This document shows positions 8,020 to 17,337 of a stretch of 28,568 nucleotides of DNA, piece by piece (within the stretch, counting starts at the first letter, position 1; each line of letters starts with the position of its first letter). Under the pieces are notes generated by a model. It saw nothing but the letters and a program-made list of their open reading frames with translations, ran no database searches and was not told the DNA's origin. Where the stretch lies: positions 745,669-774,236 of the forward strand of contig NW_004191750.1 in assembly GCF_000330505.1 (NCBI RefSeq). Direction: 5' to 3'. The DNA comes from Entamoeba invadens IP1. Taxonomy: Eukaryota; Evosea; Mastigamoebida; Endamoebidae. A program made the position numbers and the translations under genes.

Positions 8020-8551
8020 ATGGCACAGTCGTCAGTACAACACATCAACTCACTCTCAACATTCGAGTCGTTTATTAGCAGAAATCCAGTTGTGATTGTC
8101 GACTTTTTTGCGACGTGGTGTGGACCATGTAAGAGTATTGTTTGTTCTAATATATTTAAGAGTTCACATATGTGTTATACATATAATGGACACTTTGTGT
8201 ATGACATGTACTATATAACACTTTAACTGGAAGGCACCATACTTCGAAGAATTGGCTCGAAAAACACCATCAATAAAGTTTGTTAAAGTCGACGTTGAAG
8301 AAGGGGCAGACATTGCCGGGAAGTATTCTGTGCACTCCATGCCAACATTCATTCTTTTTAAAAACGGGAGTGAGTTTGATCGCTTCAGTGGTGCCGATAG
8401 AACCAAGTTGTTAAGCTTCACACAAGTTTCTGGGGGTGGACAACCTCATCGACTTCACGAAGAGCAAAACAAGATGTCGATGATGCGAACAGTAGCTGCA
8501 ATTGTTATCATCTTTGTGACCGTTTTTGTTGTGAGCAAACTGATGAAGTGA
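8020..8551 (+). CDS. Tail-anchored thioredoxin (spliced)
   Basis: Exons 8020-8139 and 8234-8551 give 145 residues. Removing the intron joins WCGPCKSI to APYFEELA, the normal thioredoxin helix after the active site. Active site W33-CGPC (34-37), the cis-proline SMPT (P77), and the strands around VVIVDFF and FVKVDVE are all present, so it should reduce or isomerise disulfides. Unlike cytosolic thioredoxins of about 105 residues, it has a C-terminal extension with one membrane helix (about 125-140, AAIVIIFVTVFVV) followed by SKLMK. It has no signal peptide, so it looks like a tail-anchored protein with the catalytic domain facing the cytosol. Which membrane it uses cannot be told from sequence. 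Confidence 0.9.
8140..8233 (+). other. Intron (94 nt) of the thioredoxin gene, AAG acceptor
   Basis: GTTTGT...GGAAG, phase 0. It is the longest intron in the window and the only one ending AAG; the protein join at the thioredoxin active-site helix is exact. Confidence 0.85.
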
Positions 8552-8740
8552 TTTGCTTTTTGGGTCTTTCTTTTGAGTTATTATTAAGTTTGAAGAATAT
8601 TAACCAAATCTTAATAATATTATAGAAGAACAACAAAATAGAAAAGGATTTGAGACTCTAAAATAACGAGGAAATAAGAGAAGTAGCCTGAAATAACCAA
8701 ATACAAAGAAATAAAAGATCGAAGGAAACTTTTTAAAAAA

Positions 8741-10816
8741 ATGTTCAGCTGGTTAAGGGGATCACAACAAAATAAAGAAAATACTACAAAGACGCCACAA
8801 AATATGGCGGTCGAGAAAGGAGTCGCTGAGAACCCAATTGAATTAACAACGTACCACGAAAACTGTACAGTTAATAATATCGAGGAAAAAGACTTCCACC
8901 GAATTTTTAAGTACCTTTCAGTACACGACTTGGTCAATTGTAGGCTGGTCTGTAGAATGTGGAAGGACATGACAAAGAGTATTAGTGAGTTGGTGGTGAC
9001 AGAACCAAACCCAAAACTGTCTTTGTTGTTCAGAGATGTTAAGAAACTGACTGTAGACCCTTTGGCGACTATGGACTGCGCTGGACTTGTCACGCGTCTT
9101 ATTAATTTGACGTCGCTGAAGTGTGGAAAAATCAATCAAGCCTGTTTGGAACAACAGATTCAATTGAAACAACTGGAATGTCCCGGCGTTGTCCCCCCTT
9201 TTGGTGTTGAAAGTATTTGCACAAACAATATGGAGAAACTTGGGATGTATAATTCACTCACTGCACTTGAATTGGTGAACGTGTCGGATAAGGAAATTAC
9301 TTCCTTTGTGAAATTGGGAAGACTGACGTCTTTGAGGAAACTGTCGATTGCGTCGAAAAATTTTGTGGGGAAAATTGAAACGTTTGTCGACATCAGTCAC
9401 TTGACCTCACTTGAAATATCGGATGCTCCACTGGGAAGCGAATTTTTCTATAATTTGTACCTCTTCCCTTATTTGGTGTTCATTGGCTTCACTAGATGCC
9501 AGTTGCCTGTTTCTGGCATATCACCACAAACTCCATTATCGCAACTCTCGACAACAGATGGCTTCATTTATATTGTCGGATGTAATTCATTAAGGTATTT
9601 GTACTTGAACGAGAGTCAAGTTTCGAATTATCATCTTGATGTTATTGCTCGAATGGAGAATTTGATTGGACTATCATTAAAAGGATGTGCGTCTGTTAAT
9701 GATTACTCGTTGAATGCATTTAAGAATGGACCTATAAGTTACTCATTGGAAGAATTAAACGTGGAGGATACGATGATCACACATATTGGACTGCAAACGA
9801 TTTCACGGATTAAGTATTTGAGAGTGTTGGACATATCGAGGTGCATTGGAATCAAAATAATTTCTCCGTTAAATTCACTCAAGAACTTGGAAATACTGCG
9901 GATGACTGGCATTGCGGTCAATGCAGAAACGATTAAAGACTCCTTCAGAGAACCACCGAAGTACTTGCAACAATTTTTGTTTGAGAGTCAACCCATAGAC
10001 GACCCAATACTCACTGTGTTTTGCAGCAAATTCCCGACACTCGAATATTTGTGTTTGAAAGGAAGTAAAATAACATCATTTGGTATTCAGGATTTGGTCA
10101 TATTGTCGCATATCAGAGTGCTTGATATATCGAACACTGCGGTTGATGATAAATGTTTTGAGTTCATATCGAAGTTGACATATTTAGAGGCGTTATATCT
10201 CGAGAAGTGTATGAAGATCAGTGGAGAGGGAATTAACGTGTTATCAACCCTTGGAAGTCTGCGGGTGCTCAACATGAATGGGTGTGCCGAAGTTGTTATC
10301 GATTCTTTGAAAGAGATGGGAGAGCTTTCTGTGGAGACTTTGAGACTGAATGGATGCAACAAAATTGGAGGAAAATTCGTGTGGAAATATTTGAGTGAAA
10401 TTGAACATTTGAAGCGTCTAGATTTGTCGAATACATCTGTTGATGATGATGGCGTTGAGGAAATGGTCAACTGTAAATGGCTAGAAGTGCTTTATTTGAT
10501 ACGTACGAAAGTGAGCGACAAGGCAATTACAAGTCTCTTGAAATGCAATTTGCTCCGAAAAATCGATGTGAGAGAGTCGAACGTAGTGAATGACTTTCTT
10601 TCCAACTGTATTGTAATAACAAAAAGTCCCGAACGTGTTGCAGAAAATCCACTCCTTGTAGTCAAAGATGTTCCCATTGAGAACAACAAAGAAGACAAAG
10701 AAAGTGACGATGAAAGTTCATCATCATCTGAGAGTAGCGAAGACAGTGACGATATTCCAGTGAAACCCGCAAAGATTGAAAAGGTCGAGAAGACTGATAA
10801 TATGGAAAGCATATAA
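8741..10816 (+). CDS. F-box and leucine-rich-repeat protein
   Basis: 691 residues. An F-box (about 46-80) is visible as DFHRIFKYLSVHDLVNCRLV followed by CRMWKDM, which would bind Skp1. From about 105 to 620 there are irregular leucine-rich repeats of the FBXL/AMN1 sort, with recurring LRVLDIS, LEALYLEKC, LKRLDLSNT and LEVLYLIRT units of about 22-26 residues. The last 45 residues are acidic and Ser-rich followed by Lys-rich, probably disordered and possibly phosphorylated. The likely role is substrate recognition in an SCF-type ubiquitin ligase; the substrate is unknown. A stretch rich in A (CTTTTTAAAAAA) precedes the ATG at 8741. It converges on the topoisomerase gene with a 98-bp spacer. Confidence 0.85.
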   Translation: MFSWLRGSQQNKENTTKTPQNMAVEKGVAENPIELTTYHENCTVNNIEEKDFHRIFKYLSVHDLVNCRLVCRMWKDMTKSISELVVTEPNPKLSLLFRDVKKLTVDPLATMDCAGLVTRLINLTSLKCGKINQACLEQQIQLKQLECPGVVPPFGVESICTNNMEKLGMYNSLTALELVNVSDKEITSFVKLGRLTSLRKLSIASKNFVGKIETFVDISHLTSLEISDAPLGSEFFYNLYLFPYLVFIGFTRCQLPVSGISPQTPLSQLSTTDGFIYIVGCNSLRYLYLNESQVSNYHLDVIARMENLIGLSLKGCASVNDYSLNAFKNGPISYSLEELNVEDTMITHIGLQTISRIKYLRVLDISRCIGIKIISPLNSLKNLEILRMTGIAVNAETIKDSFREPPKYLQQFLFESQPIDDPILTVFCSKFPTLEYLCLKGSKITSFGIQDLVILSHIRVLDISNTAVDDKCFEFISKLTYLEALYLEKCMKISGEGINVLSTLGSLRVLNMNGCAEVVIDSLKEMGELSVETLRLNGCNKIGGKFVWKYLSEIEHLKRLDLSNTSVDDDGVEEMVNCKWLEVLYLIRTKVSDKAITSLLKCNLLRKIDVRESNVVNDFLSNCIVITKSPERVAENPLLVVKDVPIENNKEDKESDDESSSSSESSEDSDDIPVKPAKIEKVEKTDNMESI

Positions 10817-10914
10817 CACACTTTTAATGTTGATTTTAAAAATCGGAATTTTGTTTTTGTTGAACCAAAGAATTATGAGATTGAGGAATTGAAAAGAACT
10901 TGAAATTGAAAGTG

Positions 10915-13476
10915 TTAATTACCTCGACCACCTCTTCCTCTTGTATTGCCACCACGTCCTCGACTTGAAGAACCACCGCGAGAAGATGCGTGAGAGCCTC
11001 CACGACCTCTTGATGAAAATCCACCTCTCCCACGATACACACCTCTTCCTCGACGTCCACCACGTTTTTCTTCACCAGGAAACACTGCTTTGATGTCAGA
11101 CAATTTTTTTATTGGAAGGTCACATTGAAGGCAGCCAGTAACAGTCTGTCCGTTCTTGAGAGTAATATCGATGGTATGATATTGTTTGCACTTCTCACAA
11201 GGAACACCAATTGTGGCTTTTTTAACATCAGCGCTCCATTCAATATGGCTTTCACAAGTACAACAGAAACAACTGTATTTGTTCTGAAGCAGCGAAAGGC
11301 ACATCTCCCCACCACACACACTGCAGAGACATACTTTAGTATACTCCCGACTGAATTTACATTTGGGGTTCATGCAATTCAGACAACCGCTGTGGTCTTC
11401 TGCCATATAGTCGTTCTTTGAATTGTAACAATTTGGACATATCAACTCCTTCTTGCTGAAATCCTTTGTTGTAGTCATCACCGTCTCGAAATTGCAGATG
11501 GGGCACGAAACACTGTTTTGTGTATATGTACACTTTTGTGGCAGTTCATACTTCTTTGCACAAGTGTTACACATCAGGTACGTGTCTGTTGATATCACTT
11601 TCATCAACATCCGCCCACACTTCCCACAATTTGAAAACGACCGGCTTTGATCCTGCACTTGGTACAACTCGCCAAAATTGTCTTCAAGTACTTTCAAGTT
11701 CTTTCGCAACTTCAAGAACGTGTTTTCAAAGACTTCCAACGCTTCGCTGATCACAGAGTCCATATCCGCTTTGCCCTCCGCAATTCTACACACATTACTC
11801 TCAATATGTGCTCGGATTTCTGGACTCACCAATTTCTTCTCTATCGCGTCATACGTTTTCGTTAATGCAAGTCCGTGTTTTGTCGGTTGTAATGTTCGTT
11901 TCGCGCCGTTCAAGGTGACATACCCTCTATTAATGATATTCCCAATGTGTACGGGGATACTTGCGTCTGTTCCAATTCCGTTTTTCTCCATCAGCGTGAT
12001 AAGCTCGTACTCAGTTAAATAGTCCGGGCATGTAGTCATCCCCTTATTGATCTCGAATTTTCCTCCCTCTATTTTTTCATTCAATTTGAATGAATCCGGC
12101 ATGATAGCGTCGTCCTCTTCATCATCGTCGTCATCAAGTTTAGTAGTCATTTTAAGGAATCCCGGATCTTTCAAGATCTTGCCACTCCCACTAAAGCTAT
12201 ACTTCCCAAATTCGATTGACACACTTGCCTTTTGGAACACAGCGTCTTTATAAAGGGACGCCAAGAATGAATTGCATATGTACTGATACAACCGCATTTC
12301 CCCATCGCCTAAAGCAAATTGTGGATATGTCAATGGAGTTATTGGAGGATGGTCTCCTTTATCTTCACCACCTTTTGGCACATTAATTCCATTCGCTCGC
12401 ACAAGTTGGACCTTTTCTGCAAACTGTGTTGAGCTCCCAAGTTCGGCTAAAATACTGTCAAACCCAAAATGTTGTGAAAATTTTGTACTTTCTGTTCTTG
12501 GGTATGAGATATATCCTTGTGTGTATAACTTCTCTGCTATGTGCATCGTGTCCGACGGACTCATTCCTAACCGTAGTGATGCTCCTTTCAGCATCTCAAC
12601 TGTGTTTAACCCAGTCGGTCGACTCTTTCGAGACTCCGTGACATTCATTTTCTTTACTATTCCAGAACAACTCCGGCACTCTTCAAGAACAGCGTCTGCC
12701 TTTGCTTTGTCGTCAAACCGATTTTCTAATTTCAACTTTTTGGAGCGGCCACTCAAGTCGTTGACATTCACTTTAACAATGTAATACGCCTTTGGAACAA
12801 AATTGAGAATGTCTTTATATCGTTGCACACAAAACCCTAACGTCGGTGTTTGACATGGACCAAACGAGACAAGTGCGTCTCCCATCCGTGGGAACTTCTC
12901 TTTCAAAAATGTTGTTTGGAGTCGGGTGAAAGCGGCTCCTACTCTCAAATCAATTTCTTGTCGCGCATCGACTGCTTCGGCAAGTCTTGGGTCAGGGCTT
13001 CCCAAATTATTGAATGCCTTCACAATTTCATTTTTAGTAATTGAACTGAAAATGGCGCGATATATACGACACCCCTTTTGCATGTAGTCCACTGTGTTAT
13101 CTAACACTTCAAAGCAAATGTTCTCCCCTTCTCTATCACAATCAAGCCACAACACTATCGCGCTGCACCCCTTTGCTTCGTTCTTTAGATGAGCTGGAAT
13201 GTGTGTTTTAGGGTTCGCCTCTTCTTTTTTGACTTTACATGAAAAGAGCGCTTCGGGGTCGACACTCCACTTTTGGAAGTCTGCCTCAAACTCACATGTG
13301 TATACGTGACCCGCTACCGCTGTCATTTTCGCCTTCTGTGGGCGCCCTCTGAAGTTACACATGAACTCGTGAACAAACCCTGAAATCCCCCGTCGTGTGT
13401 TGATGGGCCCTGTCGCCAAAAACTTGCTAATGGATTCGGCTAACAATGGTTTCTCTGCCACCATCAGTATCGCCAT
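10915..13476 (-). CDS. TOP3B: DNA/RNA topoisomerase III-beta
   Basis: 853 residues. Matches the eukaryotic TOP3B type (IA topoisomerase) throughout: the Toprim start MVAEKPLLAESI, the acidic metal motif LDCDREGEN (111-119), DARQEIDLRVG, SFGPCQTPTLGFC, the active-site GYISYPRTES with catalytic Tyr at 325, and LMEKNGIGTDASIPVHI. The C-terminal third has several CxxC zinc-ribbon-like pairs, and residues from about 807 form an Arg-Gly-Gly-rich tail. TOP3B passes single strands of DNA, and in animals also RNA, with the RGG box contributing RNA binding. Only HENCE-type core and tail are seen; the animal TDRD3 partner was not found here. The start fits the family N-terminus. GAAC lies 29 nt upstream on the coding strand (13502-13505). 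Confidence 0.95.
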   Translation of the reverse strand: MAILMVAEKPLLAESISKFLATGPINTRRGISGFVHEFMCNFRGRPQKAKMTAVAGHVYTCEFEADFQKWSVDPEALFSCKVKKEEANPKTHIPAHLKNEAKGCSAIVLWLDCDREGENICFEVLDNTVDYMQKGCRIYRAIFSSITKNEIVKAFNNLGSPDPRLAEAVDARQEIDLRVGAAFTRLQTTFLKEKFPRMGDALVSFGPCQTPTLGFCVQRYKDILNFVPKAYYIVKVNVNDLSGRSKKLKLENRFDDKAKADAVLEECRSCSGIVKKMNVTESRKSRPTGLNTVEMLKGASLRLGMSPSDTMHIAEKLYTQGYISYPRTESTKFSQHFGFDSILAELGSSTQFAEKVQLVRANGINVPKGGEDKGDHPPITPLTYPQFALGDGEMRLYQYICNSFLASLYKDAVFQKASVSIEFGKYSFSGSGKILKDPGFLKMTTKLDDDDDEEDDAIMPDSFKLNEKIEGGKFEINKGMTTCPDYLTEYELITLMEKNGIGTDASIPVHIGNIINRGYVTLNGAKRTLQPTKHGLALTKTYDAIEKKLVSPEIRAHIESNVCRIAEGKADMDSVISEALEVFENTFLKLRKNLKVLEDNFGELYQVQDQSRSFSNCGKCGRMLMKVISTDTYLMCNTCAKKYELPQKCTYTQNSVSCPICNFETVMTTTKDFSKKELICPNCYNSKNDYMAEDHSGCLNCMNPKCKFSREYTKVCLCSVCGGEMCLSLLQNKYSCFCCTCESHIEWSADVKKATIGVPCEKCKQYHTIDITLKNGQTVTGCLQCDLPIKKLSDIKAVFPGEEKRGGRRGRGVYRGRGGFSSRGRGGSHASSRGGSSSRGRGGNTRGRGGRGN

Positions 13477-13501
13477 TTCTTCTTTATTTCGAGTTTATTG
13501 A

Positions 13502-13505
13502 GTTC
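13502..13505 (-). promoter_or_regulatory. GAAC box upstream of TOP3B
   Basis: GAAC on the minus strand 29 nt upstream of the TOP3B ATG (13476), a little further than the other copies. Confidence 0.25.
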
Positions 13506-13540
13506 TTTACTGGTTGGAAATAACACTTGAAAGACATAAA

Positions 13541-14137
13541 TTAGTAGAGTTGTACATCCTCCGACGAACTGGGCTGTTTCTTCTCGGAGCCAAACAAACT
13601 AAAGTCGTCGTCGATAGAGAAGAAATCGCTTTTGTCGGTAACAAAGAAGTTCTCGTCTGTTGATGCCGATGACTCCATTGTCGTTTCCGAAGCAAAGTGT
13701 GGAATCTCGTCGACCTTATTTTTTATAATAAACTTCGGGCGGATATCTTCAGACTCTTTCTCGCTTCTGTCAGCAATTCTACGAGCTGTTAGTGGTGCCC
13801 CAAACTCATCAGTTTTGCCAAGTGGTTTGACTCTCGATTGTAAAGTCTCGTGAGCCATTACGGAGGGTTTCCGAGGTTTTGTGTCATACCTTCTTTTGTT
13901 ATTTCCTCTCTTGTTATACCCTTTTCTTCTTTCGATTAATTCTTTTGGGATCAAGCTTGGGTCTGTAATAAATTCGCTTCTTTCATAGACCAAGTCTGAT
14001 TGCTCTGGCGTGAAATAGTCGTCAAATGGTTTTGTTTCTTCAACCTTTTTGTTATTAATAACAAATTCTTCTTCTGTTGTTGCTTCAAAACCTTTTTTAC
14101 TTTCTTCAAAGAAACTGTCGTCTTCTCTGTTGTCCAT
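13541..14137 (-). CDS. Unknown low-complexity protein with a possible eIF4E-binding motif
   Basis: 198 residues, not recognised as a whole. It is highly charged and probably disordered: acidic N-terminus, a basic middle (RRKGYNKRGNNKRRYDTKPRKP, about 71-92), and an acidic Ser/Phe-rich C-terminus (DFFSIDDDFSLFGSEKK). At 51-57 YERSEFI resembles the YxxxxL-phi motif by which eIF4G, 4E-BP and 4E-T bind eIF4E, with Phe in place of Leu. Such a motif can arise by chance, so a translation role is only a suggestion. The gene lies 64 bp upstream of TOP3B on the same strand, with its own GAAC box 19 nt before the ATG. Confidence 0.7.
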   Translation of the reverse strand: MDNREDDSFFEESKKGFEATTEEEFVINNKKVEETKPFDDYFTPEQSDLVYERSEFITDPSLIPKELIERRKGYNKRGNNKRRYDTKPRKPSVMAHETLQSRVKPLGKTDEFGAPLTARRIADRSEKESEDIRPKFIIKNKVDEIPHFASETTMESSASTDENFFVTDKSDFFSIDDDFSLFGSEKKQPSSSEDVQLY

Positions 14138-14152
14138 CTCCTCTGTTAATAA

Positions 14153-14156
14153 GTTC
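14153..14156 (-). promoter_or_regulatory. GAAC core-promoter-like box
   Basis: GAAC on the minus strand, 19 nt upstream of the ATG at 14137. Confidence 0.4.
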
Positions 14157-14320
14157 AGTTTACATCTTTTGTAAATTAGTCATTGATACTATTGTTTTAA
14201 TTATATTTTTACTATACTATGTAATACACTATTTTGATCAATATGTTCTTTTTGTGAAATACTTGTATTAATATAAATAGTAAATTATACTAATAATGAA
14301 TTTAGAGAAAGAGCCGGGAC

Positions 14321-16442
14321 TTAGAGTATCTCACAACAACAATTGCAACATCTTTTCTTCTTTTTGGAGGGATCCGACCTATTAAGCTTATCATTGATCT
14401 CTTTACGCACCTCAACGATCTCTGTCATTTGTCTCTCAACGACTCGACTTAATACACCATACCCAATCAACATACAAATAGCAATGATCCACACAGGGAA
14501 GACTGCAAAGAATATGTAATTCTTCATTGTCCAATCTCCTAGGTTTAAAAACATGTATTTTATTGGAAGGTCTAATGTGATGAAATCGTCATAACACGAG
14601 TTAACTGTCTCATTCACATACACTTGAAGCGATACTTTGAACTGAACGGATTTGACGTACGGGTCTCTGTAATCAACTTTGAATACGACCATATGTTCAC
14701 TCACTGATAACACATCACATTCTGTTTCATCTAATAACACTTTAACAACGTTGTCCAAGTGTGTTCCATACAAAACCACTTCAGTGTCTAGCTGAACAAC
14801 ACTCTGACTCACACTTTCTACTTCTGGCCAGTCTGTCACACCAGTCACTCCGCAAATATCTTTCGGATCTGCACATTCTAACAACCCACCAAACCCTCTC
14901 ACATAAAGTCTGTCTTTGCACGTGTAGTACTTCCCATCGACACTCACTTTGTAATACGAATTGTTGAAACACGAGACGTTGTAACAGTGTGAATTGCTGA
15001 TGCCAAACGGAATCGCCTTAATTAATGAACTTTCAAAACAAAGTGCATTTGGACCGTGTCCCTGTCCATGGTTGAGCATTTCCGTTCCAATGTAATAGTC
15101 CATAGTGAGTGGCGATACACTTTTGAAGCATGACCCACTTGATAATGAAGAAACAAAAATGCAATTATCTGCTATTTCATCATTTCCTCCAATGTTTGGA
15201 CTTCCATAGTGTTGATACGAGCTATTCAAAGTCTCTTTAAACGTATTCCCATCACATACGCCAACACCCGATCGATCATTGGTACACCTCCTTACACCAC
15301 TCATACAGCGATACCCATTTTGTTTCCTCCATTCCGAACAATTATACAAGAAAGAACACCCTTCATTCCTTCCCCAAGAGAATGCGTCGGCTTGGTCGTA
15401 ATTCACTTTGTACACCAACATCGCTTCAAAGTACGCAAGTGTAAATTCACTCACCCGGGGATTGGTCGATGCTATCCCATTCATGATTTCTGATATGAAT
15501 AACCGACGCTCCCAATGCGACCCAGCAGTCCCACTCCCTCCACCATCTTCGAGTGGAACGTATGACATGTTCGGACAATTGAAATGTTTTCGTGCGCGAG
15601 AAACAACGATCTCGTCAGTGATTACTCGAAGGTTTAAATCACCAACCTGCTTGTCGACTGCTAAGTCTCCATCAAACCCCATTGCATGCATACACTCATG
15701 GAACACAACACCAAGTTGGTCTCTGAAGTTGTCTTCCGACAATTTGAGTTGTTTTGTAACAACATTGACATACCCCAAAACAGGGCGCTGACGATTCACA
15801 AGGTAGTCCGAAGTCGAACTGCAACTTGCAGCATACGCCAACACGCCTGGAGTGGAGTATGGGTGTGACAGAACCATAATGTGAAAATCAGTATCACTTG
15901 GGATGGTATACGAACTCTCAAATTTGGCATCGCCACAGTACTTCCCAGCAGCGACTTGCTTCTTAAAGTCGATTTGATGCACTTGGAAGTAACTACTAAT
16001 TGAGTCGTTGAGTGCTTTAAAGAGTCTCTATTTGTTAATGTGGAACTCATGCATATATAGAAGTGTCACATACCAACAAACAGATATATACTCGACCTTC
16101 TCGGGAGTCAACACATCGTCCGCCAAACATCTGTATATAGTTGGGTTAATTATACCCATTGAGATGGCTTGGTTTTCGTATAGACAAGGAGGTACCGCGG
16201 AATACGAGTAATCTGTGAGGGCAATCAAATCGTATGTGAAACTATCAGTAAGCTTTTGAATACCCAAATGTATCGAACAAGAACTTCGTTACATCAAATA
16301 CAAACCGGATTGGATGCCACCCCCCATCTCCTTTTATCCCAGTTGAAGGGATAACTCCTTTGACCGTCTCTCTGTTGATTCGATTAAAAACACATTTATT
16401 TTCTACAGAAATAACCTCAGCAATCAACAGAAGTAATAGCAT
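14321..16442 (-). CDS. Leishmanolysin-like (M8) surface metalloprotease, three exons
   Basis: Exons 16442-16306, 16241-16082 and 16027-14321 give 667 residues, a full-length member. Signal peptide MLLLLLIAEVISV; then the conserved GWHPIRFTYDLIAL strand that is formed only across intron 1, a Cys-rich pro-region with DVLTPEKVEYI, the zinc motif HECMHAMGF (H209, E210, H213), a distant third histidine (about H270 in GSHWERR), and the EIMNG Met-turn. A Cys-rich C-terminal domain follows, then one membrane helix (about 603-627) and a cytoplasmic tail ending KKKKRCCNCCCEIL. All zinc and catalytic residues are present, so it should be an active zinc endopeptidase at the cell surface. Leishmania homologues are GPI-anchored; this one uses a membrane helix. 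The final CEIL fits a CaaX box and the Cys cluster could be acylated. Confidence 0.93.
16028..16081 (-). other. Intron 2 (54 nt) of the leishmanolysin gene
   Basis: GTTTGT...AATAG on the minus strand, phase 0, joining VEYIS to RLFKALNDSI. Confidence 0.85.
16242..16305 (-). other. Intron 1 (64 nt) of the leishmanolysin gene
   Basis: GTTTGT...GATAG on the minus strand, phase 2. It restores the frame between the signal-peptide exon and the second exon. Confidence 0.85.
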
Positions 16443-16798
16443 TATGTAATTTCCAGAAGATAAATGTTTTGTGAAGAGTCTCCACTCATCTATAATTCAA
16501 TCACAATTTCACTTCTATTTTACTTAATAATAGTGCTGTTTTTCGGGTTCAGAGGAACAATCTGTTTACTTCATTCTTTCTGTGGTTGTATTTCTAATTT
16601 CTTGTATAGTAAAAATACTACTTGTGAATAGTAATTGGTAGTATTGTAGAAAAAGATTAAACTATTGTTTAATATTTTGATATAGTTATATAAAACACTA
16701 TTATACAACTAATAAGTATAATAAAATACTTATAAAATATAGTATTTGATATTCAATTCAAATAACACTGAGTTATACAGAAATAGAAGTAGTAGTGT
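16443..16798. other. AT-rich spacer upstream of leishmanolysin
   Basis: Spacer between the leishmanolysin start and the RPC11 stop (both minus strand). It holds a small hairpin at 16712-16733 (8-bp arms ATAAGTAT/ATACTTAT, loop AATAAA), which lies in the probable 3'UTR of RPC11. No gene seen and no GAAC box close to the leishmanolysin ATG. Confidence 0.6.
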
Positions 16799-17165
16799 CT
16801 ATCCGTCTCTCCATTGGAATCCACAGTCATAGTTCGCACACTTATAAAAGGTAGTCATCGGTTCATCAGCCGACCTGATCTGGATTTGCATGAAATAGGC
16901 CTGACCAAACCCGCACTTCTCGCAGTTGACTAAAAATGTTATTCAAAATGTTATTCCATACAAGATACAAACTGTCTGTTTTTTGGGCGTTTTTCCATTG
17001 TTCTTCTCCCAGAACTGCGTCTAGTTGTTTCTTCTTTAACACGGACTCGTAGACGATCTTTTTGTTGAACGTGAATTTGTATGGGCATGTACTGCACTTG
17101 AAGTACAACTCCGTGCCATCCTCTACGACCAACAAATTACCGCAGTTAGCACAAAAGAATGTCAT
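16799..17165 (-). CDS. RPC11: RNA polymerase III subunit RPC11/C11 (spliced)
   Basis: Exons 17165-16973 and 16929-16799 give 107 residues, the same size as POLR3K/Rpc11 elsewhere (about 108). The N-terminal zinc ribbon uses C5, C8, C24 and C27 (FCANCGN...CSTCPY); the linker ends DAVLGEEQWKNA. Exon 2 supplies the TFIIS-like C-terminal ribbon with C67, C70, C95 and C100, the acidic hairpin RSADEPMTTFYKC and the terminal QWRD. This subunit carries the polymerase III RNA-cleavage activity and helps termination and reinitiation; the cleavage-critical Asp-Glu pair (86-87) is present. Read without splicing, exon 1 would lack the whole second ribbon. A GAAC box lies 15 nt upstream. Confidence 0.95.
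16930..16972 (-). other. Intron (43 nt) of RPC11
   Basis: GTTTGT...TTTAG on the minus strand, phase 1, joining AQKTD to INCEKC. Confidence 0.92.
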
Positions 17166-17176
17166 TACTATACTTA

Positions 17177-17180
17177 GTTC
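17177..17180 (-). promoter_or_regulatory. GAAC core-promoter-like box
   Basis: GAAC on the minus strand, 15 nt upstream of the RPC11 ATG at 17165. Confidence 0.45.
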
Positions 17181-17337
17181 TTTTTATTAAAAAAAATACA
17201 ATACGAGAAACCCTACTTCTTTTCCAAAATTCAAAGAGAAAAGAGTTGTAATTTGCAAAATATGAAGACTCACGGTTGGGTCTTCTTTGAACTATACTAA
17301 AACTATACATGAACTATATAAATGTCTAGAGAGTAAA

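Noticed and set aside
16243..16267. Apparent one-base frameshift in the leishmanolysin gene near a GGG run (16263-16265)
   Set aside because: A canonical GTTTGT...GATAG intron (16242-16305) joins the two frames and yields a better conserved sequence, so no frameshift or pseudogene is needed.
17099..17165. RPC11 read as a 99-residue unspliced protein ending at 16866
   Set aside because: Its C-terminal part lacks the second zinc ribbon, while splicing 16930-16972 gives the full family sequence through QWRD.
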